NCBI GenBank assembly: GCA_964593065.1
Contig: CAZQGO010000002.1
Location: forward strand, 113,253 to 177,252
Direction: 5' to 3'
Length of the DNA: 64,000 bases
DNA from: CAZQGO01 sp964593065
Lineage (GTDB): Bacteria; Oederibacteriota; JAAXVQ01
Under the pieces are notes generated by a model, which did no database searches, had not been told where the DNA came from, and saw only the letters and a program-made list of their open reading frames with translations. Shown here piece by piece: positions 1 through 7,970 of the stretch. The number at the start of each line of letters is the position of its first letter. The stretch's first letter is position 1. A program made the position numbers and the translations under genes.

Positions 1-51
1 GATCTGCTGCCCCTCTGCTGCGAGGTTGTCGCTGATGAGCACTTTAAACAT
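1..51 (-). CDS. serA: D-3-phosphoglycerate dehydrogenase, N-terminal fragment cut by the window edge
   Basis: Only the first 17 codons are present; the gene runs off the left edge. They read MFKVLISDNLAAEGQQI, a typical SerA opening. SerA oxidises 3-phosphoglycerate to 3-phosphohydroxypyruvate, the first step of serine synthesis. The ATG follows a purine-rich GGGGGAGCC and lies 28 bases after the stop of a class V aminotransferase gene, a pairing often seen with serA. The identification rests on a short N terminus plus context. Other D-isomer-specific 2-hydroxyacid dehydrogenases cannot be fully excluded. Confidence 0.7.
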   Translation of the reverse strand, partial: MFKVLISDNLAAEGQQI

Positions 52-79
52 GGCTCCCCCTTGTGCGGCCCCTGAGGCT

Positions 80-1231
80 CTAGGATTGGAACAGGATCTT
101 TTCGGCAGCCGCGGTCCCGTCGCCGAGGTGCACGGAATAATTCTGCTCGGCCAAAACGCGCTCCACCGCGGCCACGGTTGCGATCACATCCCAGTCGTCC
201 GCGTACCCGAGATGGCCGATGCGGAAAATCTTTCCCTTGATCTTCCCCTGCCCCCCCGCCAGCGTGATGCCGTAGACGTCGCGGATGGTTTTGACCAGCT
301 TGCCGCCGTCCACCCCTTCCGGGACCCAAATCGAGGTCACGGCGTTGCTGGGCTGGGCGGCCGCGAACAATTTCAAGCCCAGGGCCTCCATGGCGACGCG
401 GGTCGCACGCGCCAGGCGGGCATGCCGCTGCCAGATCGCCTCCAGCCCTTCCTGCCGGATGAGCCGCACGGACTCGGCCAGCTGCAGAATGAGCGAAACG
501 CTGGGCGTATAGGGCGTATCCGCCAAGGCTTCCGCCTTGAGGGACTTCCGGGCCTTTTCCCAGCTGAAGTAAAATTTCGGCAAAGTGGATTGCTTGGCCG
601 CATCCCAGGCCTTGTCAGAAATGGCGATCAGGGCCAGGCCGGGTGGAATCATGAACCCCTTCTGCGCGCCCGCGACCACTACGTCGGCATGCCAGGCGTC
701 GCTTTTCATGGGGATGGCGCCCAGGCCGGAGATGGCATCCACGACGAGCACGGCCGGGGTCTTCGCCACGATTTCTCCGATGGCCTGGATATCCGTCTCG
801 ATCCCCGTGGAGGTCTCGGACAGGGTGGTGTACACGGCCTTGATCTTGGGGTTCGCGGCCAGGCGCTTGGCGACCTCCTGCGGGTCAACGGCCTGTCCCC
901 ATTCCACCTCGTAGTGCTCGCTGGTTACTCCGAAAGCCTTGGCGATGTCCGTCCAGCGGTTGCCGAAATTTCCGCAGGAAGCCACGAGAATGTGGTCCCC
1001 GGGTGAACACAGGTTGCTCACCGCCGACTCCATCCCGCCCGTGCCGGCCGCGGGAAAAACGAGGATGTCGTTCGAGGTCAGGAAGATTTCCTTGAGCTGG
1101 GCCAGGAGTTCGGTGAGAATCTTGCGGAACTGGGGAGTCCGGTGGTGGATGACCGGCTTGGCGGCCTCCGCGAGCACGGTCGGCGGAACTTCGGTAGGTC
1201 CCGGCGTCATTAAACGGTTTTTATATAACAT
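80..1231 (-). CDS. Class V aminotransferase (serine/alanine-glyoxylate or phosphoserine type)
   Basis: A 383-residue PLP enzyme of the alanine-glyoxylate/serine-pyruvate aminotransferase family. It opens with MLYKNRLMTPGPTEVP, has FPAAGTGGMESAVSN near residue 60 for cofactor phosphate contact, VVDAISGLGAIP with the PLP-ring aspartate near 165, and the Schiff-base lysine in VVAGAQKGFMIPPG near 190. Just downstream lies serA. In many anaerobes that lack a standard SerC this pair makes serine, so transamination of 3-phosphohydroxypyruvate is a reasonable inference; glyoxylate transamination is the alternative. The start is firm: GGGGGGGAG lies just before the ATG, which overlaps the upstream GTPase gene by 11 bases. 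Confidence 0.88.
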   Translation of the reverse strand: MLYKNRLMTPGPTEVPPTVLAEAAKPVIHHRTPQFRKILTELLAQLKEIFLTSNDILVFPAAGTGGMESAVSNLCSPGDHILVASCGNFGNRWTDIAKAFGVTSEHYEVEWGQAVDPQEVAKRLAANPKIKAVYTTLSETSTGIETDIQAIGEIVAKTPAVLVVDAISGLGAIPMKSDAWHADVVVAGAQKGFMIPPGLALIAISDKAWDAAKQSTLPKFYFSWEKARKSLKAEALADTPYTPSVSLILQLAESVRLIRQEGLEAIWQRHARLARATRVAMEALGLKLFAAAQPSNAVTSIWVPEGVDGGKLVKTIRDVYGITLAGGQGKIKGKIFRIGHLGYADDWDVIATVAAVERVLAEQNYSVHLGDGTAAAEKILFQS

Positions 1232-1856
1232 GGGCTCCCCCCCTTTGACGTTGATCCACGGCGGCGGTCAGCCACTTCCGCAGCTCCTTCACACCCAGCC
1301 CGCTGGCCGCAGAGACCCCTACCACCCGGGCAGCATAATTGGCCCGTTTGAGATCCCGGACGGCTTCCCGCGTACGCCGTAAAATTGCGGATCGCGCGAG
1401 TTTATCACACTTATTCAGAGCCAACAAGTAGGAAAAACCGAAATGTTTTCCCCACTCCAGCATCTGCCAATCCCCGGGCTGTAACGGCAGCCGGGCATCC
1501 GCCACGTGCAGAATGGCGGCCACCGGCGGTTTGGAGGCCCAAAAAGCGTCCATGAGAGCGCGCAGGCGCCGCCGCTCGACGGGCGGCAGGTCCGCGAAGC
1601 CGTATCCCGGGAGATCCACCAGGATGGCGCCCGGCCAGAGCCGGTAATAATTCACCGACCGCGTGCACCCCGGCCGGCTCGAAATCTTGGCCCCCTGCCG
1701 GCGAGCCTCGCGGGCGCTCAAACCCGCCAGGCGGTTGACCAGAAGGGATTTGCCCACGTTGGAGCGGCCGGCCAGCACGATTTCAGGCAGGGCAGTCTTC
1801 GGCAGCTGGTCCGGCGTGTAGGCCGTACCCAGTAACTGCACGCCTTGGGGAGGCAC
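1221..1856 (-). CDS. engB: Ribosome biogenesis GTPase EngB/YsxC/YihA
   Basis: A TrmE-Era-EngA-EngB-family GTPase needed for late 50S subunit assembly. The G1 P-loop is GRSNVGKS, switch 2/G3 is DLPGYG, and G4 is NKCDK, in the family order; the C-terminal half carries VSAASGLGVKEL (G5 region). The GTG start chosen here, two bases after the lon stop, gives 211 residues, close to the usual 195-210. The ribosome-binding site is weak, and a second GTG five codons later is possible. A longer in-frame reading back inside lon exists but would add about 50 atypical residues. The gene sits in the conserved tig-clpP-clpX-lon-engB order. Confidence 0.9.
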   Translation of the reverse strand: MPPQGVQLLGTAYTPDQLPKTALPEIVLAGRSNVGKSLLVNRLAGLSAREARRQGAKISSRPGCTRSVNYYRLWPGAILVDLPGYGFADLPPVERRRLRALMDAFWASKPPVAAILHVADARLPLQPGDWQMLEWGKHFGFSYLLALNKCDKLARSAILRRTREAVRDLKRANYAARVVGVSAASGLGVKELRKWLTAAVDQRQRGGAHVI

Positions 1857-1858
1857 AA

Positions 1859-4300
1859 TTACGATACCATGCCCACGTGCGGCAGCGGATGGTCCGCGCG
1901 ATCCTTGATCTTGACTTTCCGCAGCAGGTAGGCGGGCGGCTTTTTCTTCGACCGGGTCCCGGGCACCAGGGAAATGGCCAATACCTGGTGCATGTCGGTG
2001 ACCCAATGGATCTGCAAGGCGCGGCGCACCTCAACCGGGATGTCCTCCAGGTCCTTCTGATTTTCCAGCGGCAGGATCACGGTCTTGATTCCGGCCCGCA
2101 TGGCGGCCAGGAGTTTCTCCTTGAGTCCGCCGATGGCCAGGACCCGTCCCCGCAGGGTGATCTCGCCGGTCATGGCCACGAATTTCTTCACGGGAATGCC
2201 GGACAGGGCCGAAATGATGGCCGTGGCCATGGCGATGCCGGCCGACGGGCCGTCCTTGGGGATCGCGCCTTCGGGAACGTGGATATGCAGGTCGGTCTGC
2301 CGGTTGAAATCCTCGGGAATGTCGTAATCCCGGGCATGGGCGCGGGTGTAACTGACGGCGGCTTGGGCCGACTCCTTCATGACATCGCCCAATTGGCCGG
2401 TGAGGATCAGTTGCCCCTTGCCGGGCATGGGCGTGACCTCGATGGCCAAAATTTCCCCGCCGACCTCGGTCCAGGCCAGACCCGTGGCCACGCCGATCAC
2501 GTTGGTCTGCTCCCCCTTGCGGCGCAGGTACCGCGGCGGTCCCAGCAGTTTATGCAGGTCGGTTTCATTCAGGACCATCCGGGCGCGGCGCCGTTTTTCC
2601 ACTTTCAGGCGGGCGACCTTGCGCAGGATCGCGGAGATTTCGCGGTTTAAATTGCGCACGCCGGCTTCGGAAGTGTAATTCGTGATGAGTTTTTCAATCA
2701 CGCGCTTGGGAAACTGCACGTCGGTTTTCAGCAAGCCGTGTTCCGTCCGCTGACGGGGGATCAGGTAGCGGTCCGCGATTTGCACCTTCTCCTCCTGGGT
2801 GTAGCCCGGGATTTCAATGATCTCCATGCGGTCGCGCAGGGTCGGGTGAATGTTGGGGATCACATTGGCGGTGGTAATGAACATGACCTCCGAGAGATCG
2901 AAATTCACATCCAGGTAATGGTCGTTGAAGGCGTTGTTTTGCTCCGGATCCAGGACTTCCAGGAGGGCGGCGGAAGGGTCGCCGCGGAAATCCGCTCCCA
3001 GTTTGTCGATTTCATCCAGCAGCAGCAGGGGGTTCCGGCTTTTGGCGGTCTTGACGGACTGGATGATCCGTCCGGGCATGGCGCCGATGTAGGTCCGGCG
3101 GTGTCCCCGGATTTCCGCCTCGTCGCGGATTCCACCCAGGGAAATGCGCACGAAGTTCCGGTTCAAGGCCTGCGCGACGGACCGGGCCAGGGAGGTTTTG
3201 CCGACACCGGGGGGGCCGACCAGGCACAGGATGGGCCCTTTCAGCTTGGGCGCCAGTTTGCGGACCGAGAGGTATTCCAGAATGCGGTCCTTGACCTTTT
3301 TCAGCCCGTAATGGTCGCGGTCCAGGATGCGCGCGGCTTCCCGGACGTCCAGTTTCTCGCGGGTCCGCACGGACCAGGGCAACGACAGCAGCCAGTCGAT
3401 GTAGGTGCGGATCACGGTGGCTTCCGGGGACATGGCCTGCATTCGCTCCAGGCGTGACACTTCCTTGAGGGCCTTTTCGGCGGCCTCCGGGGACATCTTC
3501 GCCGCCCGGACTTTCTGCTTGAGGTCCTCGGTTTCGGTCTCGTCGTCCTTCTGGCCCAGCTCCCGGCGAATGGCCTTCATCTGCTCGTGCAAATAGTACT
3601 CCTTCTGCGTGCTCTCCATCTGCTTTCGGACCCTGCCCTGGATGCGCCGCTCGATTTCCAGGATCTCGATCTCCGCGGACAAGAGCACGGACAGGGTCTC
3701 CAGCCGCCGCCCGATGTCCAGCGCCTCCAGCAGTTTCTGCTTCTCTTCGATCTTGGAGGGAATATTCGCCGCCACGATGTCGGCCAGGCGCTGCGGATCC
3801 TCGATGGTGGAAACGGAGGCCACCGTGTCCAGCGGGATTTTTTTATTCAGGCGGGAATATTGTTCGAACAGGTCCACGATGTTGCGCATCTGAGCCGTGA
3901 TATTTGCCGTTTGCTGGACGGGCGCGGGGATGGCTTCCACCTGGGCGCTGAAATGTTTGTCCCCGGCGGTGACGCTGACCAGGCGGATGCGTTCCAGGCC
4001 CTCCACCAGCACCTTGAGGGTGTTGTCCGGCATTTTCATGACCTGAAGAATATGCGCGCGCGTGCCGATGCGGTAGAGATCGTCCGGCGTGGGTTCGTCC
4101 ACCTGGGCCTGCCGCTGGGCCACGAGGGCGATCATGCGGTCTTTGAGCATGGCGGTTTCCAGCGCCATGACCGACCGCCCGCGGCCGACAAACAGGGGCA
4201 CGATCATATGCGGGAAAACCACCAGATCCCGCAGGGGCATGAGGGGCAGCTGCTGCAGGGATTCGGCGGTGTCCGGTTTGCTGGTTTTGGTGCTGCTCAT
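1859..4300 (-). CDS. lon: ATP-dependent Lon protease
   Basis: An 813-residue cytoplasmic AAA+ serine protease that degrades misfolded and regulatory proteins. The N-terminal substrate domain begins LPLMPLRDLVVFPHMIVPLF. The AAA+ module has Walker A GPPGVGKTS and Walker B LLLLDEIDKLG. The protease domain has the Ser-Lys dyad: Ser686 in KDGPSAGIAM and Lys727 in GGLKEKLLAA. The ATG at 4300 is preferred to an in-frame GTG two codons earlier because AAGGAG lies five bases before it. It is 18 bases from clpX and probably co-transcribed with clpP and clpX as a proteolysis operon. Confidence 0.97.
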   Translation of the reverse strand: MSSTKTSKPDTAESLQQLPLMPLRDLVVFPHMIVPLFVGRGRSVMALETAMLKDRMIALVAQRQAQVDEPTPDDLYRIGTRAHILQVMKMPDNTLKVLVEGLERIRLVSVTAGDKHFSAQVEAIPAPVQQTANITAQMRNIVDLFEQYSRLNKKIPLDTVASVSTIEDPQRLADIVAANIPSKIEEKQKLLEALDIGRRLETLSVLLSAEIEILEIERRIQGRVRKQMESTQKEYYLHEQMKAIRRELGQKDDETETEDLKQKVRAAKMSPEAAEKALKEVSRLERMQAMSPEATVIRTYIDWLLSLPWSVRTREKLDVREAARILDRDHYGLKKVKDRILEYLSVRKLAPKLKGPILCLVGPPGVGKTSLARSVAQALNRNFVRISLGGIRDEAEIRGHRRTYIGAMPGRIIQSVKTAKSRNPLLLLDEIDKLGADFRGDPSAALLEVLDPEQNNAFNDHYLDVNFDLSEVMFITTANVIPNIHPTLRDRMEIIEIPGYTQEEKVQIADRYLIPRQRTEHGLLKTDVQFPKRVIEKLITNYTSEAGVRNLNREISAILRKVARLKVEKRRRARMVLNETDLHKLLGPPRYLRRKGEQTNVIGVATGLAWTEVGGEILAIEVTPMPGKGQLILTGQLGDVMKESAQAAVSYTRAHARDYDIPEDFNRQTDLHIHVPEGAIPKDGPSAGIAMATAIISALSGIPVKKFVAMTGEITLRGRVLAIGGLKEKLLAAMRAGIKTVILPLENQKDLEDIPVEVRRALQIHWVTDMHQVLAISLVPGTRSKKKPPAYLLRKVKIKDRADHPLPHVGMVS

Positions 4301-4318
4301 GGGCACTCCTTGCGCCGC

Positions 4319-5587
4319 TTAAGCGGATTTTTCGACTGCCCTGTCCTCCGGGTCGTCGAGCAGCAATTGGGCCTGTGCCTGCTTTCGGATCACTTCCGGC
4401 GTGATGATGCATTTTTTGATGTCCGGGCGGTCGGGCAGCTCGTACATCAGGTCCAGCATGACTTCTTCCATCACCGCGCGCAGGCCGCGGGCGCCGGTCT
4501 TGCGCCGCAGGCTTTCGCGGGCGACCTCGCGCTGGGCTTCCCGCGTGACCGCCAGATTCACGCCTTCCAGGGCGAAAAGCTTCTTGTACTGCTTGATCAG
4601 GGCGTTCCTCGGTTCGGACAGGATCCGGACCAGCAGGTCCTCGTCCAGCTCGTCCAAGGCCGCCACCACCGGCAGCCTCCCGATCAATTCCGGGATCAGG
4701 CCGTACTGGATGAGGTCCTCGGGCTGGACGTCCGCTAAAAGCTCGCCGGTGCTGCGGTGCGCGCGGCGCAGCCCCTCGGCTCCGAAGCCCATGACCTTCT
4801 TCCCCGTGCGGCGCTCGACGATTTTTTCCAGGCCGTGGAAAGCGCCCCCGCAGATAAACAGGATGTTGGTGGTGTTGACCTTGATGTACTCCTGGTGCGG
4901 GTGCTTCCGGCCGCCCTTCGGGGGCACGCTGGCCACGGTCCCTTCAATGATTTTGAGCAAGGCCTGCTGCACGCCTTCGCCGGACACATCCCGGGTGATG
5001 GAGGGATTTTCGTTCTTGCGGCCGATCTTGTCGATCTCGTCGATGTAGATAATACCCCGCTCCGCATCCCGGACATTGTAATCGGCGTTCTGCAGGAGGC
5101 TCAGGACGATGTTCTCGACGTCCTCGCCCACGTACCCGGCCTCCGTGAGCGTGGTGGCGTCGGCGATGGTGAACGGGACCTTCAGGCTGCGTGCCAGGGT
5201 CTGCGCCAGCAGGGTCTTCCCGGTTCCGGTGGGGCCGATGAGCAGGATGTTGCTCTTGGCCACCTCCACTTCCTCGTTGCCCTGCGGCGCAGGCAGGAAG
5301 ATGCGCTTATAGTGGTTGTAGACCGCCACGGCCAGTACACGTTTGCTGCGCTCCTGGCCGATGACGTATTGGTCCAGGATCGCCTTGATTTCGGCCGGCT
5401 TGGGCGGAACGATGGGCTGGACCGGCGCCGGTGCCGTCGCGTCCGTTTCCTGGATCAGGATGTCATTGAACAAGGTGATGCATTTGTCGCAGATGTAGCT
5501 GTTGTTGCCCTGGATCAGCTTGCGGGCGTGGTGGGCGTTCTTGCCGCAAAACGAACAGGTGATGTTTTTTGGCACATTGGCATACAT
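4319..5587 (-). CDS. clpX: ATP-dependent Clp protease ATP-binding subunit ClpX
   Basis: A 422-residue AAA+ unfoldase that feeds substrates to ClpP. The N-terminal zinc-binding domain shows CSFCGKNAHHARKL followed by ICDKC. Walker A is GPTGTGKTLLA, Walker B is IIYIDEIDKI, and the pore loop lies in the GYVGEDVE region. An IGF-type loop for docking on ClpP is seen as VMGFGAE near residue 265. Length and domain order are normal. It lies 15 bases after clpP and ahead of lon, so clpP-clpX-lon are likely one transcript. Confidence 0.97.
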   Translation of the reverse strand: MYANVPKNITCSFCGKNAHHARKLIQGNNSYICDKCITLFNDILIQETDATAPAPVQPIVPPKPAEIKAILDQYVIGQERSKRVLAVAVYNHYKRIFLPAPQGNEEVEVAKSNILLIGPTGTGKTLLAQTLARSLKVPFTIADATTLTEAGYVGEDVENIVLSLLQNADYNVRDAERGIIYIDEIDKIGRKNENPSITRDVSGEGVQQALLKIIEGTVASVPPKGGRKHPHQEYIKVNTTNILFICGGAFHGLEKIVERRTGKKVMGFGAEGLRRAHRSTGELLADVQPEDLIQYGLIPELIGRLPVVAALDELDEDLLVRILSEPRNALIKQYKKLFALEGVNLAVTREAQREVARESLRRKTGARGLRAVMEEVMLDLMYELPDRPDIKKCIITPEVIRKQAQAQLLLDDPEDRAVEKSA

Positions 5588-5602
5588 GGCTGCCCCTGAA
5601 AA

Positions 5603-6184
5603 CTAAATTTTATTGGTCATGACGCCGTCAATCACGCCATAGTCCTTGGCTTCCTCGACCGAAAGGTAAAAATCCCGGTCCGTATCCTTGAGAATGCGGC
5701 CGATGTCCTGGTGCGTGTGCTGGGCCAGGATCTGGTTCATGATTTCCCGGATGCGCATGATTTCCTTGGCCTGGATGTCGATGTCCGGCATGGAGCCGGA
5801 GAAGCCCGCGGAACCCTGGTGCAGCATGATGCGCGCATGCGGCAGAGCGTAGCGTTTGCCCGGTTCGCCGGCGGACAGCAGGACTGCGGCCATGGACGCC
5901 GCCTGTCCGACGCACAGGGTGGATACGGGCGATTTGATGTACTGCATGGTATCATAGATGGCCAGCCCCGATGAGACAATCCCGCCCGGGCTGTTGATGT
6001 ACATGAAGATTTCCTTCTGATCCTCGCTTTCCAGGAATAACAACTGGGCAATGATCAGATTGCTGATTTCATCGTTGATGGGAGTGCCTAAAAAGATGAT
6101 CCGCTCCTTGAGCAGGCGGGAATAGATATCATAGGCCCGCTCGCCCCGCTGCGTTTGTTCCACCACCATCGGGATCAAAGCCAT
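5603..6184 (-). CDS. clpP: ATP-dependent Clp protease proteolytic subunit ClpP
   Basis: A 193-residue serine peptidase that forms the tetradecameric barrel of ClpXP. The triad is visible: Ser97 in GQAASMAAV, His122 in MLHQGSAG and Asp171 in DTDRDFYLS. The glycine-rich segment YINSPGGIVSSGLAIYD matches the family. The ATG follows CCGAGGAGGGCAGTC, a strong ribosome-binding site. Length is typical. It follows the trigger factor gene, as in many bacteria. Confidence 0.97.
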   Translation of the reverse strand: MALIPMVVEQTQRGERAYDIYSRLLKERIIFLGTPINDEISNLIIAQLLFLESEDQKEIFMYINSPGGIVSSGLAIYDTMQYIKSPVSTLCVGQAASMAAVLLSAGEPGKRYALPHARIMLHQGSAGFSGSMPDIDIQAKEIMRIREIMNQILAQHTHQDIGRILKDTDRDFYLSVEEAKDYGVIDGVMTNKI

Positions 6185-6214
6185 GACTGCCCTCCTCGGA
6201 GTTGGATTTCCCGG

Positions 6215-7483
6215 CTAGCTGCTGCTGATCTTGGCCTGCTGAATGATCCGCTCCAGCGTTTTGTCGTCCCGCAGGCGGTCGCGGAGATCGTCCCAATGGT
6301 CGCTCCGGTCCAAGTAGCTCCGGACGGCCTCCAGGGACTGACGGGAGGCACGGGCCAGGCGTACCACCTCGCCCTCGATTTCGTCCGGGCTCACTTCCAC
6401 CTGTTCGAGACGGGCGATCTCCCGCAAGGCCAGGTTGGCCCGCCATTGCTGCTCCACCAACCCGCGGTGTTCGGTTTTGAACGCATCGGGAGTGGTGCCG
6501 CTCTGCTCCCAGGTCCGCCCCTCCCCAATCAGGCGCCGCTCCTGCTCCTGGACCAGTTTTTCCAATGAACGGTTGATCAGGACTTCCGGGATTTTTGCCT
6601 GTGCGGACTTCCCCAGGTGCTGGAGAATCTGTTCCTTCAGGCCACGACGGTTCTGCCGTTCCTGTTCGGCGGCCAAATCCTGCCGGACCTGGGCCTTCAA
6701 TTCGTCCAGGGTGGAGAACTTACCCATTTGCTTGGCGAATTCATCGTCCAAGGCCGGAGGTTTTTTCTCCTGCACGGCCTTGAGCGTAACCGTGAATTCA
6801 ACCGTTTTCTCGGCGATGTCGCGCACCGGGTAGTCGGTCGGAAACGTGACCGAGAAGGTCTTGCTGTCATTGACCTCCAGACCGGCCACTTGGTTCTCGA
6901 AATCCGGCAGGCTGCGCCCGGTCCCCAGCTCCAGGACGTAATTTTCGGCCTGCGTGCCGGGAACGGTTTTTCCGTCCCGCTTCCCGACCATATCCAGCGT
7001 CACGATGTCCCCCAGCCGGCAGGCCCTGGCCTCGACCGGAACCAACAGCGCGTTTTCCTGCCGCAGCCCCTCCAGCACCTCCTGGATTTGGGCCTCGGTG
7101 ACCTCGATGTTCCGCTGTTTGAGCTTGAGCCCCTGGTAGTTCCCCACCTTCACCGGCGGCAGGGTTTCCACGCGCAGCTGGTAGGTCAGGGGCTGCCCGC
7201 GGTCCAGGCGCAGATTTTCCACGCGCGGCTGCTGAATGGGAACCGTTTGGCTTTGGTCCAAAACCTCCTGATAGGAACTTGCGATCAGCCGTTCCAAGAC
7301 CTGGTCGTGAATTTCCCGGTTGAATTTCTTGGTCACGATTTCTGTCGGCACCTTGCCTTTACGGAAGCCGGGGAGGGCGGCCGACTTTTGCACCTTTTCC
7401 GTGACGGCGTGGAATTGGCGTTCCACCTCCTCCGCCGGCACCGAGACTTCGAAGACCTTTACAGTTTCCTCCGCAGTTTGCAT
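6215..7483 (-). CDS. tig: Trigger factor, ribosome-associated chaperone and peptidyl-prolyl isomerase
   Basis: A 422-residue protein in the usual three parts. The N-terminal ribosome-binding domain has GFRKGKVPTEIV near residue 40, close to the family GFRxGKxP signature. The middle FKBP-like domain is recognised by LGDIVTLDMVGKRDG. The C-terminal substrate-cradle domain is helical. The start is chosen at the ATG giving MQTAEETVKVFEV. An in-frame ATG five codons earlier is possible, and anything longer would run into the tRNA-Leu gene. The gene begins only 25 bases after tRNA-Leu, so the mRNA is probably processed from a tRNA-mRNA transcript. Confidence 0.95.
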   Translation of the reverse strand: MQTAEETVKVFEVSVPAEEVERQFHAVTEKVQKSAALPGFRKGKVPTEIVTKKFNREIHDQVLERLIASSYQEVLDQSQTVPIQQPRVENLRLDRGQPLTYQLRVETLPPVKVGNYQGLKLKQRNIEVTEAQIQEVLEGLRQENALLVPVEARACRLGDIVTLDMVGKRDGKTVPGTQAENYVLELGTGRSLPDFENQVAGLEVNDSKTFSVTFPTDYPVRDIAEKTVEFTVTLKAVQEKKPPALDDEFAKQMGKFSTLDELKAQVRQDLAAEQERQNRRGLKEQILQHLGKSAQAKIPEVLINRSLEKLVQEQERRLIGEGRTWEQSGTTPDAFKTEHRGLVEQQWRANLALREIARLEQVEVSPDEIEGEVVRLARASRQSLEAVRSYLDRSDHWDDLRDRLRDDKTLERIIQQAKISSS

Positions 7484-7507
7484 CCTGAATTCGACCATGC
7501 GCTGAGC

Positions 7508-7592
7508 TGGTGCGAGGGGCGGGACTTGAACCCGCATGCCGGTAGGCACTAGATCCTAAATCTAGCGTGTATGCCAATTCCACCACCCTCGC
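7508..7592 (-). tRNA. tRNA-Leu (anticodon UAG)
   Basis: The minus strand folds as a long-variable-arm tRNA with acceptor GCGAGGG/CCCTCGC, discriminator A and an encoded CCA. The anticodon stem CTAGA/TCTAG closes the loop TTTAGGA, giving UAG for CUA codons. The T arm is GCGGGTTCAAGTCCCGC. It is last of four tandem tRNA genes and lies just before tig. Confidence 0.95.
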
Positions 7593-7637
7593 AGTCGAGC
7601 CCACCCTCCTTCCCGGACAATTTTGCCGAACATATAA

Positions 7638-7677
7638 TTCCCCCCGGGGCACACCCAAAAGGTACCTCCGGGGGGAA
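7638..7677 (-). repeat. Inverted repeat between tRNA-Lys and tRNA-Leu
   Basis: A perfect 10-base inverted repeat, TTCCCCCCGG and CCGGGGGGAA, is separated by 20 bases inside the 88-base spacer between the two tRNA genes. No T run follows on either strand, so it is not a standard terminator. It could be a processing or attenuation hairpin that sets how much of the tRNA transcript continues into tRNA-Leu and tig. Confidence 0.5.
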
Positions 7678-7680
7678 AAC

Positions 7681-7756
7681 TGGTGGGTGCTACAGGGATC
7701 GAACCTGTGGCCCGCTGATTAAGAGTCAGCTGCTCTACCAGCTGAGCTAAGCACCC
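7681..7756 (-). tRNA. tRNA-Lys (anticodon CUU)
   Basis: The cloverleaf has acceptor GGGTGCT/AGCACCC, discriminator A and encoded CCA. The anticodon stem GCTGA/TCAGC closes the loop CTCTTAA, giving CUU for AAG codons. The D arm GCTCAGCTGGTAGAGC and T arm ACAGGTTCGATCCCTGT are standard. Confidence 0.96.
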
Positions 7757-7775
7757 AATTTTTTTAAGGCGAATG

Positions 7776-7851
7776 TGGTGCGCCTGAGACGAATCGAACG
7801 TCCGACACACGGCTCCGGAGGCCGTTGCTCTATCCGCTGAGCTACAGGCGC
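7776..7851 (-). tRNA. tRNA-Arg (anticodon CCG)
   Basis: The cloverleaf has acceptor GCGCCTG/CAGGCGC, discriminator A and encoded CCA. The anticodon stem ACGGC/GCCGT closes the loop CTCCGGA, giving CCG for CGG codons. Only three bases separate it from tRNA-His, so the two are surely one transcript. Confidence 0.96.
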
Positions 7852-7854
7852 ACT

Positions 7855-7932
7855 TGGGGTGGGCGACGGGACTCGAACCCGCGACTTCCAGGACCACAAC
7901 CTGGCGCTCTAACCAATTGAGCTACGTCCACC
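7855..7932 (-). tRNA. tRNA-His (anticodon GUG)
   Basis: The cloverleaf has the extra 5' G(-1) opposite discriminator C73, the tRNA-His identity pair, and encoded CCA. The anticodon stem CCAGG/CCTGG closes the loop TTGTGGT, giving GUG. The acceptor GTGGACG/CGCCCAC contains one A-C mismatch at pair 5-68, where G-C is usual. It is first in the four-tRNA cluster. Confidence 0.94.
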
Positions 7933-7970
7933 ATGTCCAATGGTTCGTCTTGCCGAAAAACTAGGCAGAT

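Noticed and set aside
7638..7677. Inverted repeat as an intrinsic terminator
   Set aside because: No T run follows on either strand, and the hairpin lies inside a tRNA operon that continues into tig.
7359..7897. Minus-strand reading frames across the tRNA cluster
   Set aside because: They read through four well-folded tRNA genes and the start of tig and have no ribosome-binding sites.
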